Source: Cognatishimia sp. SS12
GTDB lineage: Bacteria > Pseudomonadota > Alphaproteobacteria > Rhodobacterales > Rhodobacteraceae
DNA: 64,000 nt
Direction of reading: 5' to 3'
Assembly: GCF_028369055.1 (NCBI RefSeq)
Contig: NZ_JAQNCZ010000004.1
Location: forward strand, 62,001 to 126,000
Shown: one piece after another, positions 26,932 through 34,793 of the stretch
Numbering within the stretch: position 1 is the first letter of the stretch
Layout: the number at the start of each line of letters is the position of its first letter
Made by a program: the position numbers and the translations under genes
The notes under the pieces: model-generated
Told to the model about the DNA's origin: nothing
What the model saw: only the letters and a program-made list of their open reading frames with translations
Databases searched by the model: none

Positions 26932-28962
26932 TTATTCAAACTCCAGAATGATATCATCCACCGCGAGGCTGTCGCCCGGTGCTGCGTTGACCTTGCTGAC
27001 GGTGCCCTTTTTCTCGGCGCGCAGAATGTTTTCCATCTTCATCGCTTCGACCGTGCAGAGCGCCTGGCCTTCTTGCACCTCATCGCCAACCTCGACGTCG
27101 ATTTTCACGATCAGGCCCGGCATTGGGCACAGCAGCAATTTGGAAGTATCCGGCGCTATTTTTTCAGGCATCAGTTTCGCCAGCTCCGCCTGACGCGGGG
27201 TGCGCACAAAGACCTGCATATCGGCGCCCCGGTTGCGGATACGGAAGCCGCCAGACATCTTGCCCACTTTCATCACCAGCGGTTCACCGTCCACCGTAAC
27301 ATCCGCCAGCTGGTCGCCCGGGGTCCAGTCGCTGGTGACGCGCAGGCTTTGTCCGTCATCAAATTTCAGCGTCGATCCTTCGGGATCAGCATCGATTTTC
27401 AATTTGAATTCATGATCTTGCAGCGTGACGACCCAATCAGTGCCCACCCGCCGCTCATGGTTGTCCATGCGGCCTGACACGCGGGTCCGGCGAATTTCGG
27501 CCACCCGGTGCATCGCCGCTGTCGCGGCTGCAATGCGGCGCAGCTGCGCGCGCGGCAGATCCACACCGTTAAAGCCCTCGGGGTATTCTTCTTCGATAAA
27601 GGCGGTGGTCATCTCGCCAGACACGAATTTCGGATGATCCATCACCGCCGCCAGGAATGGCAGGTTGTGGCCAATGCCTTCGACCTCAAAACTGTCGAGC
27701 GCCACGCGCATCGCCTCAATCGCGGCGGCGCGGGTTGGGGCCCAGGTACACAGCTTGGCGATCATCGGATCGTAATACATCGAAATTTCGCCGCCTTCAA
27801 AGACGCCGGTGTCATTGCGCACCACCACATCCCCGGCGTCGCCCGGTGCTGTGCCCGGCGCGTAGGCTGCGGTCTCTGCTGGCGGGCGATAGCGGGTCAG
27901 ACGGCCAATCGACGGCAGGAAGCCACGATAAGGGTCTTCGGCATAAAGCCGGTTTTCAATTGCCCAGCCCGTCAGTTTGACATCGTCTTGGGTGATGCCC
28001 AGTTCTTTGCCCGCCGCGACGCGGATCATCTGCTCCACCAGGTCCACCCCTGTGATCAGCTCTGTCACCGGGTGCTCCACCTGCAGGCGGGTGTTCATTT
28101 CAAGGAAATAGAAATTCTTGTCGCCATCCACGATGAACTCCACCGTCCCGGCAGAGGCATAGCCAACCGCCTTGGCCAGCGCGACCGCCTGTTCGCCCAT
28201 CGCGCGGCGGGTCTCTTCATCAAGGAAGGGCGATGGGGCCTCTTCGACAACTTTCTGGTTGCGGCGCTGGATCGAACATTCGCGCTCGCCGAGGTAAATG
28301 CCGTTGCCATGGCTGTCGCACAGGACCTGAATTTCGATGTGGCGCGGCTGGGTGACAAATTTTTCGATGAAAATCCGGTCGTCCCCAAAGGAATTTGCCG
28401 CCTCATTCTTGGAGGACTGAAAACCTTCGCGCGCCTCTGCGTCGTTCCAGGCAATCCGCATGCCTTTGCCGCCACCGCCTGCCGAGGCTTTGATCATCAC
28501 CGGATAGCCGATGTCGTTTGAGATCCGCACCGCTTCGTCGGCATCTTCGATCAGCCCCATGTAACCGGGCACGGTCGACACCCCGGCCTCTTGGGCAATT
28601 TTCTTGGAGGTGATCTTATCGCCCATCGACTCAATCGCGCCCACAGGCGGGCCGACAAAGGCGACGCCAGCCGCCTCAAGCGCCTCGGCGAATTTGGAGT
28701 TCTCAGACAGGAAGCCATAGCCGGGATGCACGGCCTCTGCACCAGATTGACGGATCGCCTCCATCACCTTGTCGATCACGATATAAGATTGGTTGGCCGG
28801 TGGCGGGCCAATATGGATCGCTTCATCCGCCATGCTGACATGCAGCGCATTCTTGTCGGCATCCGAATAGATCGCCACGGTCGCAATCCCCATTTTGCGC
28901 GCGGTCTTGATCACGCGGCAGGCGATCTCGCCCCGGTTGGCAATCAGGATTTTGTTGAACAT
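26932..28962 (-). CDS. pccA: Propionyl-CoA carboxylase biotin-containing subunit alpha
   Basis: This 676-aa protein begins MFNKILIANRGEIACRVIKT and holds an ATP-grasp biotin carboxylase domain (about 1-450, with MIKASAGGGGKGMRI and MNTRLQVEHPVTE). A BT linker domain follows, then a C-terminal biotinyl domain with the biotinylated Lys in EAMKMEN. It carboxylates its own biotin with ATP and bicarbonate; PccB then transfers CO2 to propionyl-CoA. pccB lies about 2.8 kb upstream on the same strand. A terminator sits between pccA and the small genes before it. Confidence 0.96.
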   Translation of the reverse strand: MFNKILIANRGEIACRVIKTARKMGIATVAIYSDADKNALHVSMADEAIHIGPPPANQSYIVIDKVMEAIRQSGAEAVHPGYGFLSENSKFAEALEAAGVAFVGPPVGAIESMGDKITSKKIAQEAGVSTVPGYMGLIEDADEAVRISNDIGYPVMIKASAGGGGKGMRIAWNDAEAREGFQSSKNEAANSFGDDRIFIEKFVTQPRHIEIQVLCDSHGNGIYLGERECSIQRRNQKVVEEAPSPFLDEETRRAMGEQAVALAKAVGYASAGTVEFIVDGDKNFYFLEMNTRLQVEHPVTELITGVDLVEQMIRVAAGKELGITQDDVKLTGWAIENRLYAEDPYRGFLPSIGRLTRYRPPAETAAYAPGTAPGDAGDVVVRNDTGVFEGGEISMYYDPMIAKLCTWAPTRAAAIEAMRVALDSFEVEGIGHNLPFLAAVMDHPKFVSGEMTTAFIEEEYPEGFNGVDLPRAQLRRIAAATAAMHRVAEIRRTRVSGRMDNHERRVGTDWVVTLQDHEFKLKIDADPEGSTLKFDDGQSLRVTSDWTPGDQLADVTVDGEPLVMKVGKMSGGFRIRNRGADMQVFVRTPRQAELAKLMPEKIAPDTSKLLLCPMPGLIVKIDVEVGDEVQEGQALCTVEAMKMENILRAEKKGTVSKVNAAPGDSLAVDDIILEFE

Positions 28963-29014
28963 CAGATGTCCCTTTCAGTTCTGGTCTGGCGCGCTGAGCG
29001 ATCCGGCGCGGCAA

Positions 29015-29048
29015 TAAAAAAACCACCAACGCCAATGGCGTTGATGGT
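29015..29048 (-). terminator. Terminator between the small lipoprotein gene and pccA
   Basis: ACCACCAACGCC (29022-29033) and GGCGTTGATGGT (29037-29048) form a stem with one mismatch and a 3-base loop. On the minus strand a seven-T tail follows (29015-29021). It ends transcription of the gene at 29092-29301 just before pccA. Confidence 0.85.
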
Positions 29049-29091
29049 CACATGTGTCAGGGGCTGCGCAGGCGCAGCCGGAATGTTGGCG

Positions 29092-29301
29092 TCAGTTACA
29101 ACGGCTTGGGTAGGTTTGGCAGTAGGCGACATTGCCCACGCCGCCAATGACGGCCCCTGTGGCCGCATCGCCGCCGGTGATGATGGCTGCGCCAGCGCCG
29201 GCACCGGCCCCAAGGAGCCCTTGTTCCAACGCGGTGTCGCCGCAGGCCGCAAGGCCGCTGCCAAGCGCGACCGTGAGGGCCGCAATTTTGGTGAAACGCA
29301 T
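29092..29301 (-). CDS. Small glycine-rich lipoprotein
   Basis: This 69-aa protein has a lipoprotein signal (MRFTKIAALTVALGSGLAAC, lipobox LAAC, lipidated Cys20). A glycine-zipper-like stretch follows (GAGAGAGAAIITGGDAATGA), then a short tail with two Cys (AYCQTYPSRC). Such tails insert into or pack against membranes. It lies between pccB and pccA among other small lipoprotein genes and has its own terminator. Function unknown. Confidence 0.75.
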   Translation of the reverse strand: MRFTKIAALTVALGSGLAACGDTALEQGLLGAGAGAGAAIITGGDAATGAVIGGVGNVAYCQTYPSRCN

Positions 29302-29698
29302 CTGCTATCGCCTCTTTTGTTTGTTTGACCTACCCGCAAACATGCCAAAGACGGGGCCGCAAGCAATTGCGGTCTGTCAATCGGGCGGGTTTCGGCAAAG
29401 CTTCGCGCATGGTGCGCGCGGGGCGAAAGCGCAGATGGTCTGGAGGGGACATCGCCAGACCATCTGCTTTGGGAAGGGTAACGGAATACACTGTTACAGG
29501 CATCTTTGGGGGTCACCTCAAATGCCACACCGTTACTATTTTCACGTGTGGTGCCTATCGCAAGTGCAACTGTGCGCGCAGTCATCCGGTCAGCATCAAC
29601 CCGCGCATTTTTCCGAACAGTCGGCAAAACTGCGCCACCGTGCATGTGCAGCACGATGGGATTTCCTAGGAAATCAGCGGGATATAGCCGACACAAGC
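29302..29698. other. 397-base gap with a perfect 13-bp inverted repeat
   Basis: No convincing gene lies here. The arms GCAGATGGTCTGG (29431-29443) and CCAGACCATCTGC (29455-29467) form a perfect 13-bp stem with an 11-base loop, followed by TTT on the plus strand. The stretch after it is AT-richer than the flanks. A minus-strand frame there includes VALAIGTTRENSNGVAF but lacks a credible start, so it could be a remnant. Confidence 0.55.
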
Positions 29699-30058
29699 TC
29701 ATCCCCAGTCGTCCTCTTCAAAGACTTCCGGGAAAGACGCGCGCGCCACAGATTCGTTGATCTGCAGCAGGGCCTCGTAATCCTTGGGGTCAAACGACTC
29801 CTCTACCGCCACAACCTCGCGGCCAAACAGCCAGCTCAGTCGCCCGGCGTCCAGATTGCCGCGTTCAAAGGGTTGATCGCCAAAATGGTCCCAGAGCGCC
29901 TTCATAAAGCCCGCGTCCGCGCGTCGATCCGCCGGCTTACGGTCGCGATACCGTTCGCGCCGGGTGATTTCTGTCACGCCACGCGGATTGGGGCGGCGAA
30001 TGATGAATTGAAAATCCGTGCCCGGCAGACGGCCGGGGAAACCGCGATGTTTGATCAT
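29699..30058 (-). CDS. Uncharacterised protein in the pcc locus
   Basis: This 119-aa soluble protein is rich in Arg and acidic residues, with no signal peptide or membrane segment. Segments include FQFIIRRPNPRGVTEITRRE and GRLSWLFGREVVAVEESFDP. I recognise no family. It is embedded between pccB and pccA on the same strand, like five other small genes, and has coherent codon use. Any link to propionate metabolism is inferred only from position. Confidence 0.6.
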   Translation of the reverse strand: MIKHRGFPGRLPGTDFQFIIRRPNPRGVTEITRRERYRDRKPADRRADAGFMKALWDHFGDQPFERGNLDAGRLSWLFGREVVAVEESFDPKDYEALLQINESVARASFPEVFEEDDWG

Positions 30059-30094
30059 GCCCGGCCCTCCTTTGTGAAAGACCGGGCAATGGCG

Positions 30095-30388
30095 TCAGGG
30101 GCGCCCGGGTGTGCCTGGCGTGGACGTGCCGCCGCCAGTAGAGCTGTCATCCGGGTCGCGCCCGCCATCAGGCGGACATGGGGTGCCCGGCGGCAAGACG
30201 GTGCCATCGGCCAAGATGCAGGGCGTGTCGTCATCCGGTGGCAAGCAGGTGTTGGTGCCAGGAATGACATCACACTCGTAATTGCCGAATTTGTCGTAAC
30301 GTGGTTCGCTTTGGATCGGTTCAGGCGGCGGCGCAGCGCAGGCTGCGACAAGGGCCGCGGTGGACAGAGTTGCAAAGATAATACGCAT
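30095..30388 (-). CDS. Proline-rich lipoprotein
   Basis: This 97-aa protein has a lipoprotein signal (MRIIFATLSTAALVAAC, lipobox VAAC, Cys17). The mature part is Pro/Asp/Gly-rich with Cys residues in YECDVIPGTNTCLPP and DTPCILADGTVLPPGTPCPP, which look like small disulfide loops, and ends in a Gly/Thr/Pro tail. No family is recognised. The ATG at 30388 is preferred to an upstream start at 30421 because it gives a normal signal. Confidence 0.72.
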   Translation of the reverse strand: MRIIFATLSTAALVAACAAPPPEPIQSEPRYDKFGNYECDVIPGTNTCLPPDDDTPCILADGTVLPPGTPCPPDGGRDPDDSSTGGGTSTPGTPGRP

Positions 30389-30520
30389 GATTGTGGTCCT
30401 CCCTCGTTCTGAGGGGGACAATTTTGCGCGAAATTAACATAAAAATCCAGTTTTTCCGCAGGTCCGGTCGCCAGTACCGTCGCCGGGTCGGTCCATAGCC
30501 GACTGTCCGCAGAAAGGGTA

Positions 30521-30547
30521 TCAGGGGCAGGCCGGGCCGGCCCCTGA
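30521..30547 (-). terminator. Terminator-like hairpin after the 47-aa lipoprotein gene
   Basis: TCAGGGGC (30521-30528) pairs with GCCCCTGA (30540-30547), with a further GGCC-rich inner stem. It lies just after the small lipoprotein stop on the minus strand. The downstream sequence (ACCCTTTCT) is only modestly T-rich. Confidence 0.6.
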
Positions 30548-30553
30548 CGGGAA

Positions 30554-30697
30554 TTACTTGTATTTGCCGGTGTGTGTCGGCTCAGTCGAGATAGGTGTTG
30601 GCTCTGCAACAACATATTCTTCGACAGGTTCTTGCGCACAGGCTGCAACAACGGCAACAAAGCCGATGGCGAGTAGTGTTTTGATGCTCTTAGACAT
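30554..30697 (-). CDS. 47-aa small lipoprotein
   Basis: This short gene encodes MSKSIKTLLAIGFVAVVAAC, a complete lipoprotein signal with lipobox VAAC (Cys20). A 27-residue polar tail follows, rich in Glu, Pro and Thr and ending HTGKYK. An AGGAGA ribosome site stands 6 bases before the ATG and a hairpin follows the stop, so it is a complete unit. Its size and acidic tail resemble small outer-membrane lipoproteins or entericidin-like peptides, but no function is known. Confidence 0.75.
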   Translation of the reverse strand: MSKSIKTLLAIGFVAVVAACAQEPVEEYVVAEPTPISTEPTHTGKYK

Positions 30698-30911
30698 CCG
30701 TTTCTCCTAGTTTTCTTATCATTAAGAACAGGACGCAATTGCCCTGCCTGCCCCAGTTTCGGGTTTGAGGTATCTTGGAAAGACCTCAGGCGCAGCCTAC
30801 CGGAAGACGCAGTAAAAATAAACGGATTGCCCATGGCATAGGCGTGTTGTGGCGACAAAGCCGCAGAAGTTTGCCGATTGGGGCGCGAGGCCGCTATATC
30901 TAGTAGCCGCA

Positions 30912-31322
30912 TTAGAAACCCTCCCAGATGCAGATGTCAGTTTCAAAGGTGAATGCCTCGAAATACTGGGTTGCATCGGGGTAGGACACCCCAAAATCGG
31001 TTGCGCGATCAGAAAGAGAAACGACCACCAGGTCGACGTTGACACCGCGCGCGCGCGACTCGGGCGCGGCGTGGGTGTTGCAGAGCACTTCAAAGTCCTG
31101 CGCGACGGTATCAAAACCCGCCCCGCCCTGCCCGATCTGCGGCGCGACATAGCGCAGGCGCAGCACATTGCCGCCCTCAGCGCCCGGTTCAAATCGCACT
31201 TCTTGCAGCGCGATCTCGATCCCCGACGGCACCGCAATCGCCGGTTTTACCGCCTGGGCCGCCAAAGGCACAGGCGCGCCGAACACAAGCCATGGGATCA
31301 GAGCGGCGCGCAGATCAAACAT
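30912..31322 (-). CDS. DUF6497-like secreted protein
   Basis: This 136-aa protein has an N-terminal signal peptide (cleavage near AQA, residue 24), then VPSGIEIALQEVRFEPGAEG, a central LRLRYVAPQIG and a C-terminal region with Cys in VLCNTH and TDICIWEGF. It matches the DUF6497 proteins I know from Rhodobacterales pcc loci, which have no assigned role. Its start overlaps the stop of the preceding gene by 8 bases, so they are co-translated. Confidence 0.68.
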   Translation of the reverse strand: MFDLRAALIPWLVFGAPVPLAAQAVKPAIAVPSGIEIALQEVRFEPGAEGGNVLRLRYVAPQIGQGGAGFDTVAQDFEVLCNTHAAPESRARGVNVDLVVVSLSDRATDFGVSYPDATQYFEAFTFETDICIWEGF

Positions 31323-31686
31323 CAGCAGCCTCCGCCGTCACAGCGGGTTTTGGTGCCGCAAAGCGAGACCAACGCGCGCGGTTTGACCCATCCTCAAGCA
31401 CCGCAGCAATCTGCGCCTCAACCGAGGCCCGGGAAAACCGCCCATCAATCTGCCCCCCGGCCCGCACCCGCAGGTATGCGCCCTGTGCGGTCAGTTGGAC
31501 AACGGGGGCAAACCCGCGCAGATCCTGCAAGGCCCGCCACAGATCCTGACGGATCTGATGCGCGATCCGCAACCGGTTGCCGCGCGGCAATTCGGTTTCA
31601 CCCCAGACATCAAACCGCGCAGGCAAACGGCGCGAGAGCGTCAGGCTCTCTGCGTCTTTTGTGATATGCCAGGTCGTGCGGGGCAT
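31315..31686 (-). CDS. Uncharacterised protein next to pccB
   Basis: This 123-aa soluble protein begins MPRTTWHITKDAESLTLSRR and has ELPRGNRLRIAHQIRQDLWR and LRVRAGGQIDGRFSRASVEA. No signal peptide or membrane segment is seen and no family is recognised. An alternative start lies at 31710. It follows pccB by 75 bases on the same strand and overlaps the next gene, so it is probably part of the pccB transcript. Confidence 0.62.
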   Translation of the reverse strand: MPRTTWHITKDAESLTLSRRLPARFDVWGETELPRGNRLRIAHQIRQDLWRALQDLRGFAPVVQLTAQGAYLRVRAGGQIDGRFSRASVEAQIAAVLEDGSNRARWSRFAAPKPAVTAEAADV

Positions 31687-31761
31687 GGGATCTCCGAAAG
31701 CAGGTGTCAAAGCAGACCCCAGCCAAGGCTGAACTCTGCATAATTCTTCTAGGTCAAGCGG

Positions 31762-33294
31762 TTACAGCGGGATGTTGTCGTGCTTTTTCCACGGGTTTTT
31801 CAGCTGCTTGTTGCGCAGGCTGGCAAAGGCGCGACTGACGCGACGCCGGGTGGAATGCGGCATGATCACCTCATCGATAAAGCCCCGCTCGGCGGCCACA
31901 AACGGGTTGGCGAAGCGGTCTTCATAGTTCTTGGTGTGCGCGGCGATTTTGTCGGCATCCCCCAGATCGGCGCGGTGAATGATCTCGGTTGCGCCCTTGG
32001 CCCCCATCACCGCAATTTCAGCTGTTGGCCAGGCGTAGTTGAAATCGCCGCGCAGGTGCTTTGACGCCATCACGTCATAGGCCCCGCCATAGGCCTTGCG
32101 GGTGATCACCGTGACCTTTGGCACCGTCGCTTCGCCATAAGCAAAGAGCAGTTTCGCGCCATGTTTGATCACGCCGCCATATTCTTGGCTGGTGCCCGGC
32201 AAAAAGCCCGGAACATCCACCAGCGTCAGGATTGGAATTTCAAAGCAATCACAAAAGCGCACAAACCGCGCCGCTTTGCGGGAGCTGTCGATGTCCAGAC
32301 AACCGGCCAAGACCATCGGCTGGTTGGCGACCACGCCCACGGTCTGCCCTTCGAGGCGGATGAACCCGGTGATGATATTCTTGGCGAAATCTTCCTGAAT
32401 TTCGTAGAAATCACCCTCGTCCGCCAGCTTGTGGATCAGCTCTTTCATGTCATAGGGCGTGTTGGCGTTTTCAGGCACCAGCGTATCAAGGCTTTCCTCG
32501 ATCCGGCCCGGTTCATCAAAGAAGGGGCGCACCGGTGGCTTTTCGCGGTTGTTCAGCGGCAGAAAGTCCACCAAACGGCGCACTTCGGCCAGCGCCTCAA
32601 CATCGTTTTCAAAGGCCCCATCTGCGACCGATGATTTTTTCGTATGGGTGCTTGCGCCGCCCAGCTCTTCGGCGGTGACAACTTCGTTGGTGACGGTTTT
32701 CACAACATCCGGGCCGGTCACGAACATGTAGGATGTGTCTTTCACCATAAAGATGAAATCGGTCATCGCCGGCGAATAGACCGCGCCGCCCGCGCAAGGC
32801 CCCATGATCACCGAAATCTGCGGCACCACGCCAGAGGCCATGATGTTGCGCTGGAACACTTCGGCATAGCCCGCAAGCGAGGCAACGCCTTCCTGAATAC
32901 GCGCCCCGCCTGAATCGTTGATGCCAATCACCGGCGCGCCGTTTTGCATCGCCATATCCATGATCTTGCAAATCTTCTCGGCGTGGATTTCAGACAGCGA
33001 GCCTCCAAAGACGGTGAAATCCTGCGAATAAACATAGACCATGCGACCGTTGATGGTGCCCCAGCCGGTGACAACCCCGTCACCCGCGGGCTTTTGTTTT
33101 TCCATGCCAAAATCGGTGCAACGATGGGCTTTGAACATGTCAAACTCTTCAAAGCTGTCTTCATCCAGCAGCAGTTCGATCCGCTCGCGGGCGGTCAGTT
33201 TGCCGCGCGCATGCTGAGAGTCGATCCGGCGTTGGCCGCCGCCCAGACGGGCAGTTTCGCGGCGCTCTTCGAGTTCTTGCAGAATATCTTTCAT
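31762..33294 (-). CDS. pccB: Propionyl-CoA carboxylase carboxyltransferase subunit beta
   Basis: This 510-aa protein transfers carboxyl from PccA biotin to propionyl-CoA, giving methylmalonyl-CoA. It has two crotonase-fold halves with the oxyanion loops [12 protein letters not shown] (first) and [15 protein letters not shown] (second), and ends in the family pattern [20 protein letters not shown]. The ATG at 33294 is preferred because AAGGA is 6 bases upstream; a GTG at 33297 is adjacent. The promoter region 33298-33520 contains several TTTGCAAA-like boxes that an ScfR/PccR regulator should bind. Confidence 0.96.
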   Translation of the reverse strand: MKDILQELEERRETARLGGGQRRIDSQHARGKLTARERIELLLDEDSFEEFDMFKAHRCTDFGMEKQKPAGDGVVTGWGTINGRMVYVYSQDFTVFGGSLSEIHAEKICKIMDMAMQNGAPVIGINDSGGARIQEGVASLAGYAEVFQRNIMASGVVPQISVIMGPCAGGAVYSPAMTDFIFMVKDTSYMFVTGPDVVKTVTNEVVTAEELGGASTHTKKSSVADGAFENDVEALAEVRRLVDFLPLNNREKPPVRPFFDEPGRIEESLDTLVPENANTPYDMKELIHKLADEGDFYEIQEDFAKNIITGFIRLEGQTVGVVANQPMVLAGCLDIDSSRKAARFVRFCDCFEIPILTLVDVPGFLPGTSQEYGGVIKHGAKLLFAYGEATVPKVTVITRKAYGGAYDVMASKHLRGDFNYAWPTAEIAVMGAKGATEIIHRADLGDADKIAAHTKNYEDRFANPFVAAERGFIDEVIMPHSTRRRVSRAFASLRNKQLKNPWKKHDNIPL

Positions 33295-33355
33295 CACAGA
33301 TCCTTTTGGCGTTGCCGCAACCTTAGTGCCATAGACGCCCGCCCCAAAGCCTTAA

Positions 33356-33411
33356 TTGGCAAATTTGCAAATTTTTGAAAATCAATTTTTGCTAATATGC
33401 AAATCTGCAAA
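33356..33411. promoter_or_regulatory. Array of TTTGCAAA-like boxes between pccB and the MFS gene
   Basis: TTGGCAAA (33356-33363) and TTTGCAAA (33364-33371) adjoin. After a TTTTTGAAAA stretch, TTTGCTAA (33388-33395), TATGCAAA (33396-33403) and TCTGCAAA (33404-33411) follow in steps of 8 bases. This resembles the TTTGCAAA half-sites described for the ScfR regulator PccR of Rhodobacter sphaeroides. The array lies 59-117 bases upstream of pccB and 110 bases or more upstream of the MFS gene, so it could control both. Confidence 0.75.
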
Positions 33412-33520
33412 CACCTCCCCCATGCGTGCACGCCACTGCGCATCTCTGTGCATCAACGCACGGTCCGCTGTCGTTTCCGCGCGATGGACAGGCGCAGACG
33501 AAGGCCCTAGGACTATCACA

Positions 33521-34735
33521 ATGACACAAAGCCTCAGCACCCGGTATCTGGATCGCACCAGCCCACCGCATATCTCGACCCTGATCCTGCTTGCCGGGGT
33601 CAGCGCGATGTCGATGAATATTTTTCTGCCCTCCCTGCCGGGGATGGCGGTGCATTTTCAGACCGACTATCGCGTGATTCAGCTGTCGGTCGCGCTGTAT
33701 TTGGGCATCAGCGCGTTTCTGCAAATTCTGATCGGGCCAATCTCGGATAAATTCGGGCGGCGTCAGGTCATCCTCTGGGGCATTGCGCTTTTTGTGCTGG
33801 CCTCGCTGGCCTGCGTCTTTGCCCCAACCGCCGAAGCCTTTCTGCTCGCGCGCATGGCGCAGGCGATCATCGCGGTGGCGATGGTGCTGTCGCGCGCGGT
33901 GGTGCGCGACATATACCCAACCGATCAGGCCGCCTCGATGATTGGCTATGTCACCATGGGCATGTCCGTTGTGCCGATGTTCGGGCCGACAATTGGTGGC
34001 GTGATTGAGGAATTCTTTGGCTGGAAAGGCAATTTCTGGACCCTTGCCGGGCTTGGCCTGCTGCTTTTCGTCATCACTTACCGTGACCTCGGCGAGACCA
34101 AGGTCAGCAGCGGGCTGTCGCTGGGCGCGCAGTTCCGCCAATACCCCGAATTGCTGCTAAGCCCACGGTTCTGGGGCTATACCCTGGCTTCTGCCTTCGC
34201 GTCAGGGGCGTTTTTCGCCTATCTGGGGGGCGCGCCTTTTGTCGGGTCAGAACTGTTTGGCCTGCCCCCGGCGGCCCTGGGCCTCTATTTCGGGGCCCCT
34301 GCTATCGGCTATTTTGCCGGGAACTTCCTGTCCGGGGCCTTTTCCGCCCGCGTCGGCGTCAACCGCATGGTGTTCTGGGGCACCGTGGTCAACGGCGGCG
34401 GCCTCGCCGTTTCGCTGGTGGTGTTTGAACTTGGGCTGGGCAGCGTGCTGAGTTTCTTTGGCTTTATGACCTTGGTGGGGTTGGGCAACGGGCTTGTGAT
34501 CCCGAATGCGACGGCGGGCGCGCTGTCGGTGCGGCCTCATCTGGCGGGCACCGCCTCGGGGCTGAGCGGGGCCATGATGATCGGCATCGGAGCACTGCTC
34601 TCGGCCTTTGCCGGATTCCTTCTGACGCCCGACACGGGGGTCTTCCCACTGCTGTGGTTGATGCTGGCCACGTCGCTTCTGGGCATCCTGTCAATTGTCA
34701 TCGTCATCCTGCGCGAGCGCCAGATTGAGGGCTAG
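33521..34735 (+). CDS. MFS transporter, Bcr/CflA type
   Basis: This 404-aa protein has 12 membrane segments and the Bcr/CflA drug-resistance signature: MSMNIFLPSLPGMAVHFQTD, then the loop 2-3 motif GPISDKFGRRQVIL, and LSRAVVRDIYPTDQAASMI. Family members export chloramphenicol, bicyclomycin or sulfonamide-like compounds, but many have unknown substrates. The ATG at 33521 has an AGGA ribosome site. It lies between the pcc operator array and scfR, so it may be ScfR-regulated; a role in acid or acyl export is possible but untested. Confidence 0.87.
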   Translation: MTQSLSTRYLDRTSPPHISTLILLAGVSAMSMNIFLPSLPGMAVHFQTDYRVIQLSVALYLGISAFLQILIGPISDKFGRRQVILWGIALFVLASLACVFAPTAEAFLLARMAQAIIAVAMVLSRAVVRDIYPTDQAASMIGYVTMGMSVVPMFGPTIGGVIEEFFGWKGNFWTLAGLGLLLFVITYRDLGETKVSSGLSLGAQFRQYPELLLSPRFWGYTLASAFASGAFFAYLGGAPFVGSELFGLPPAALGLYFGAPAIGYFAGNFLSGAFSARVGVNRMVFWGTVVNGGGLAVSLVVFELGLGSVLSFFGFMTLVGLGNGLVIPNATAGALSVRPHLAGTASGLSGAMMIGIGALLSAFAGFLLTPDTGVFPLLWLMLATSLLGILSIVIVILRERQIEG

Positions 34736-34745
34736 CGCCACCAAG

Positions 34746-34782
34746 TTTGCAAAGCTATGATACTGCAAAGCTAATTTGCAAA
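34746..34782 (+). promoter_or_regulatory. TTTGCAAA boxes upstream of the ScfR gene
   Basis: TTTGCAAA (34746-34753), ACTGCAAA (34762-34769) and TTTGCAAA (34775-34782) stand just before the ATG at 34794. They match the boxes upstream of pccB, pointing to autoregulation. The last box ends 11 bases before the start codon, so bound regulator would block the start region. Confidence 0.75.
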
Positions 34783-34793
34783 GGGATCTCCCG

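Noticed and set aside
29400..29670. Minus-strand frame with a possible type IV pilin-like ending (VALAIGTTRENSNGVAF, then a lone Cys)
   Set aside because: No pilin N-terminal helix or start is present. The resemblance is short and could be chance; it is at most a remnant.
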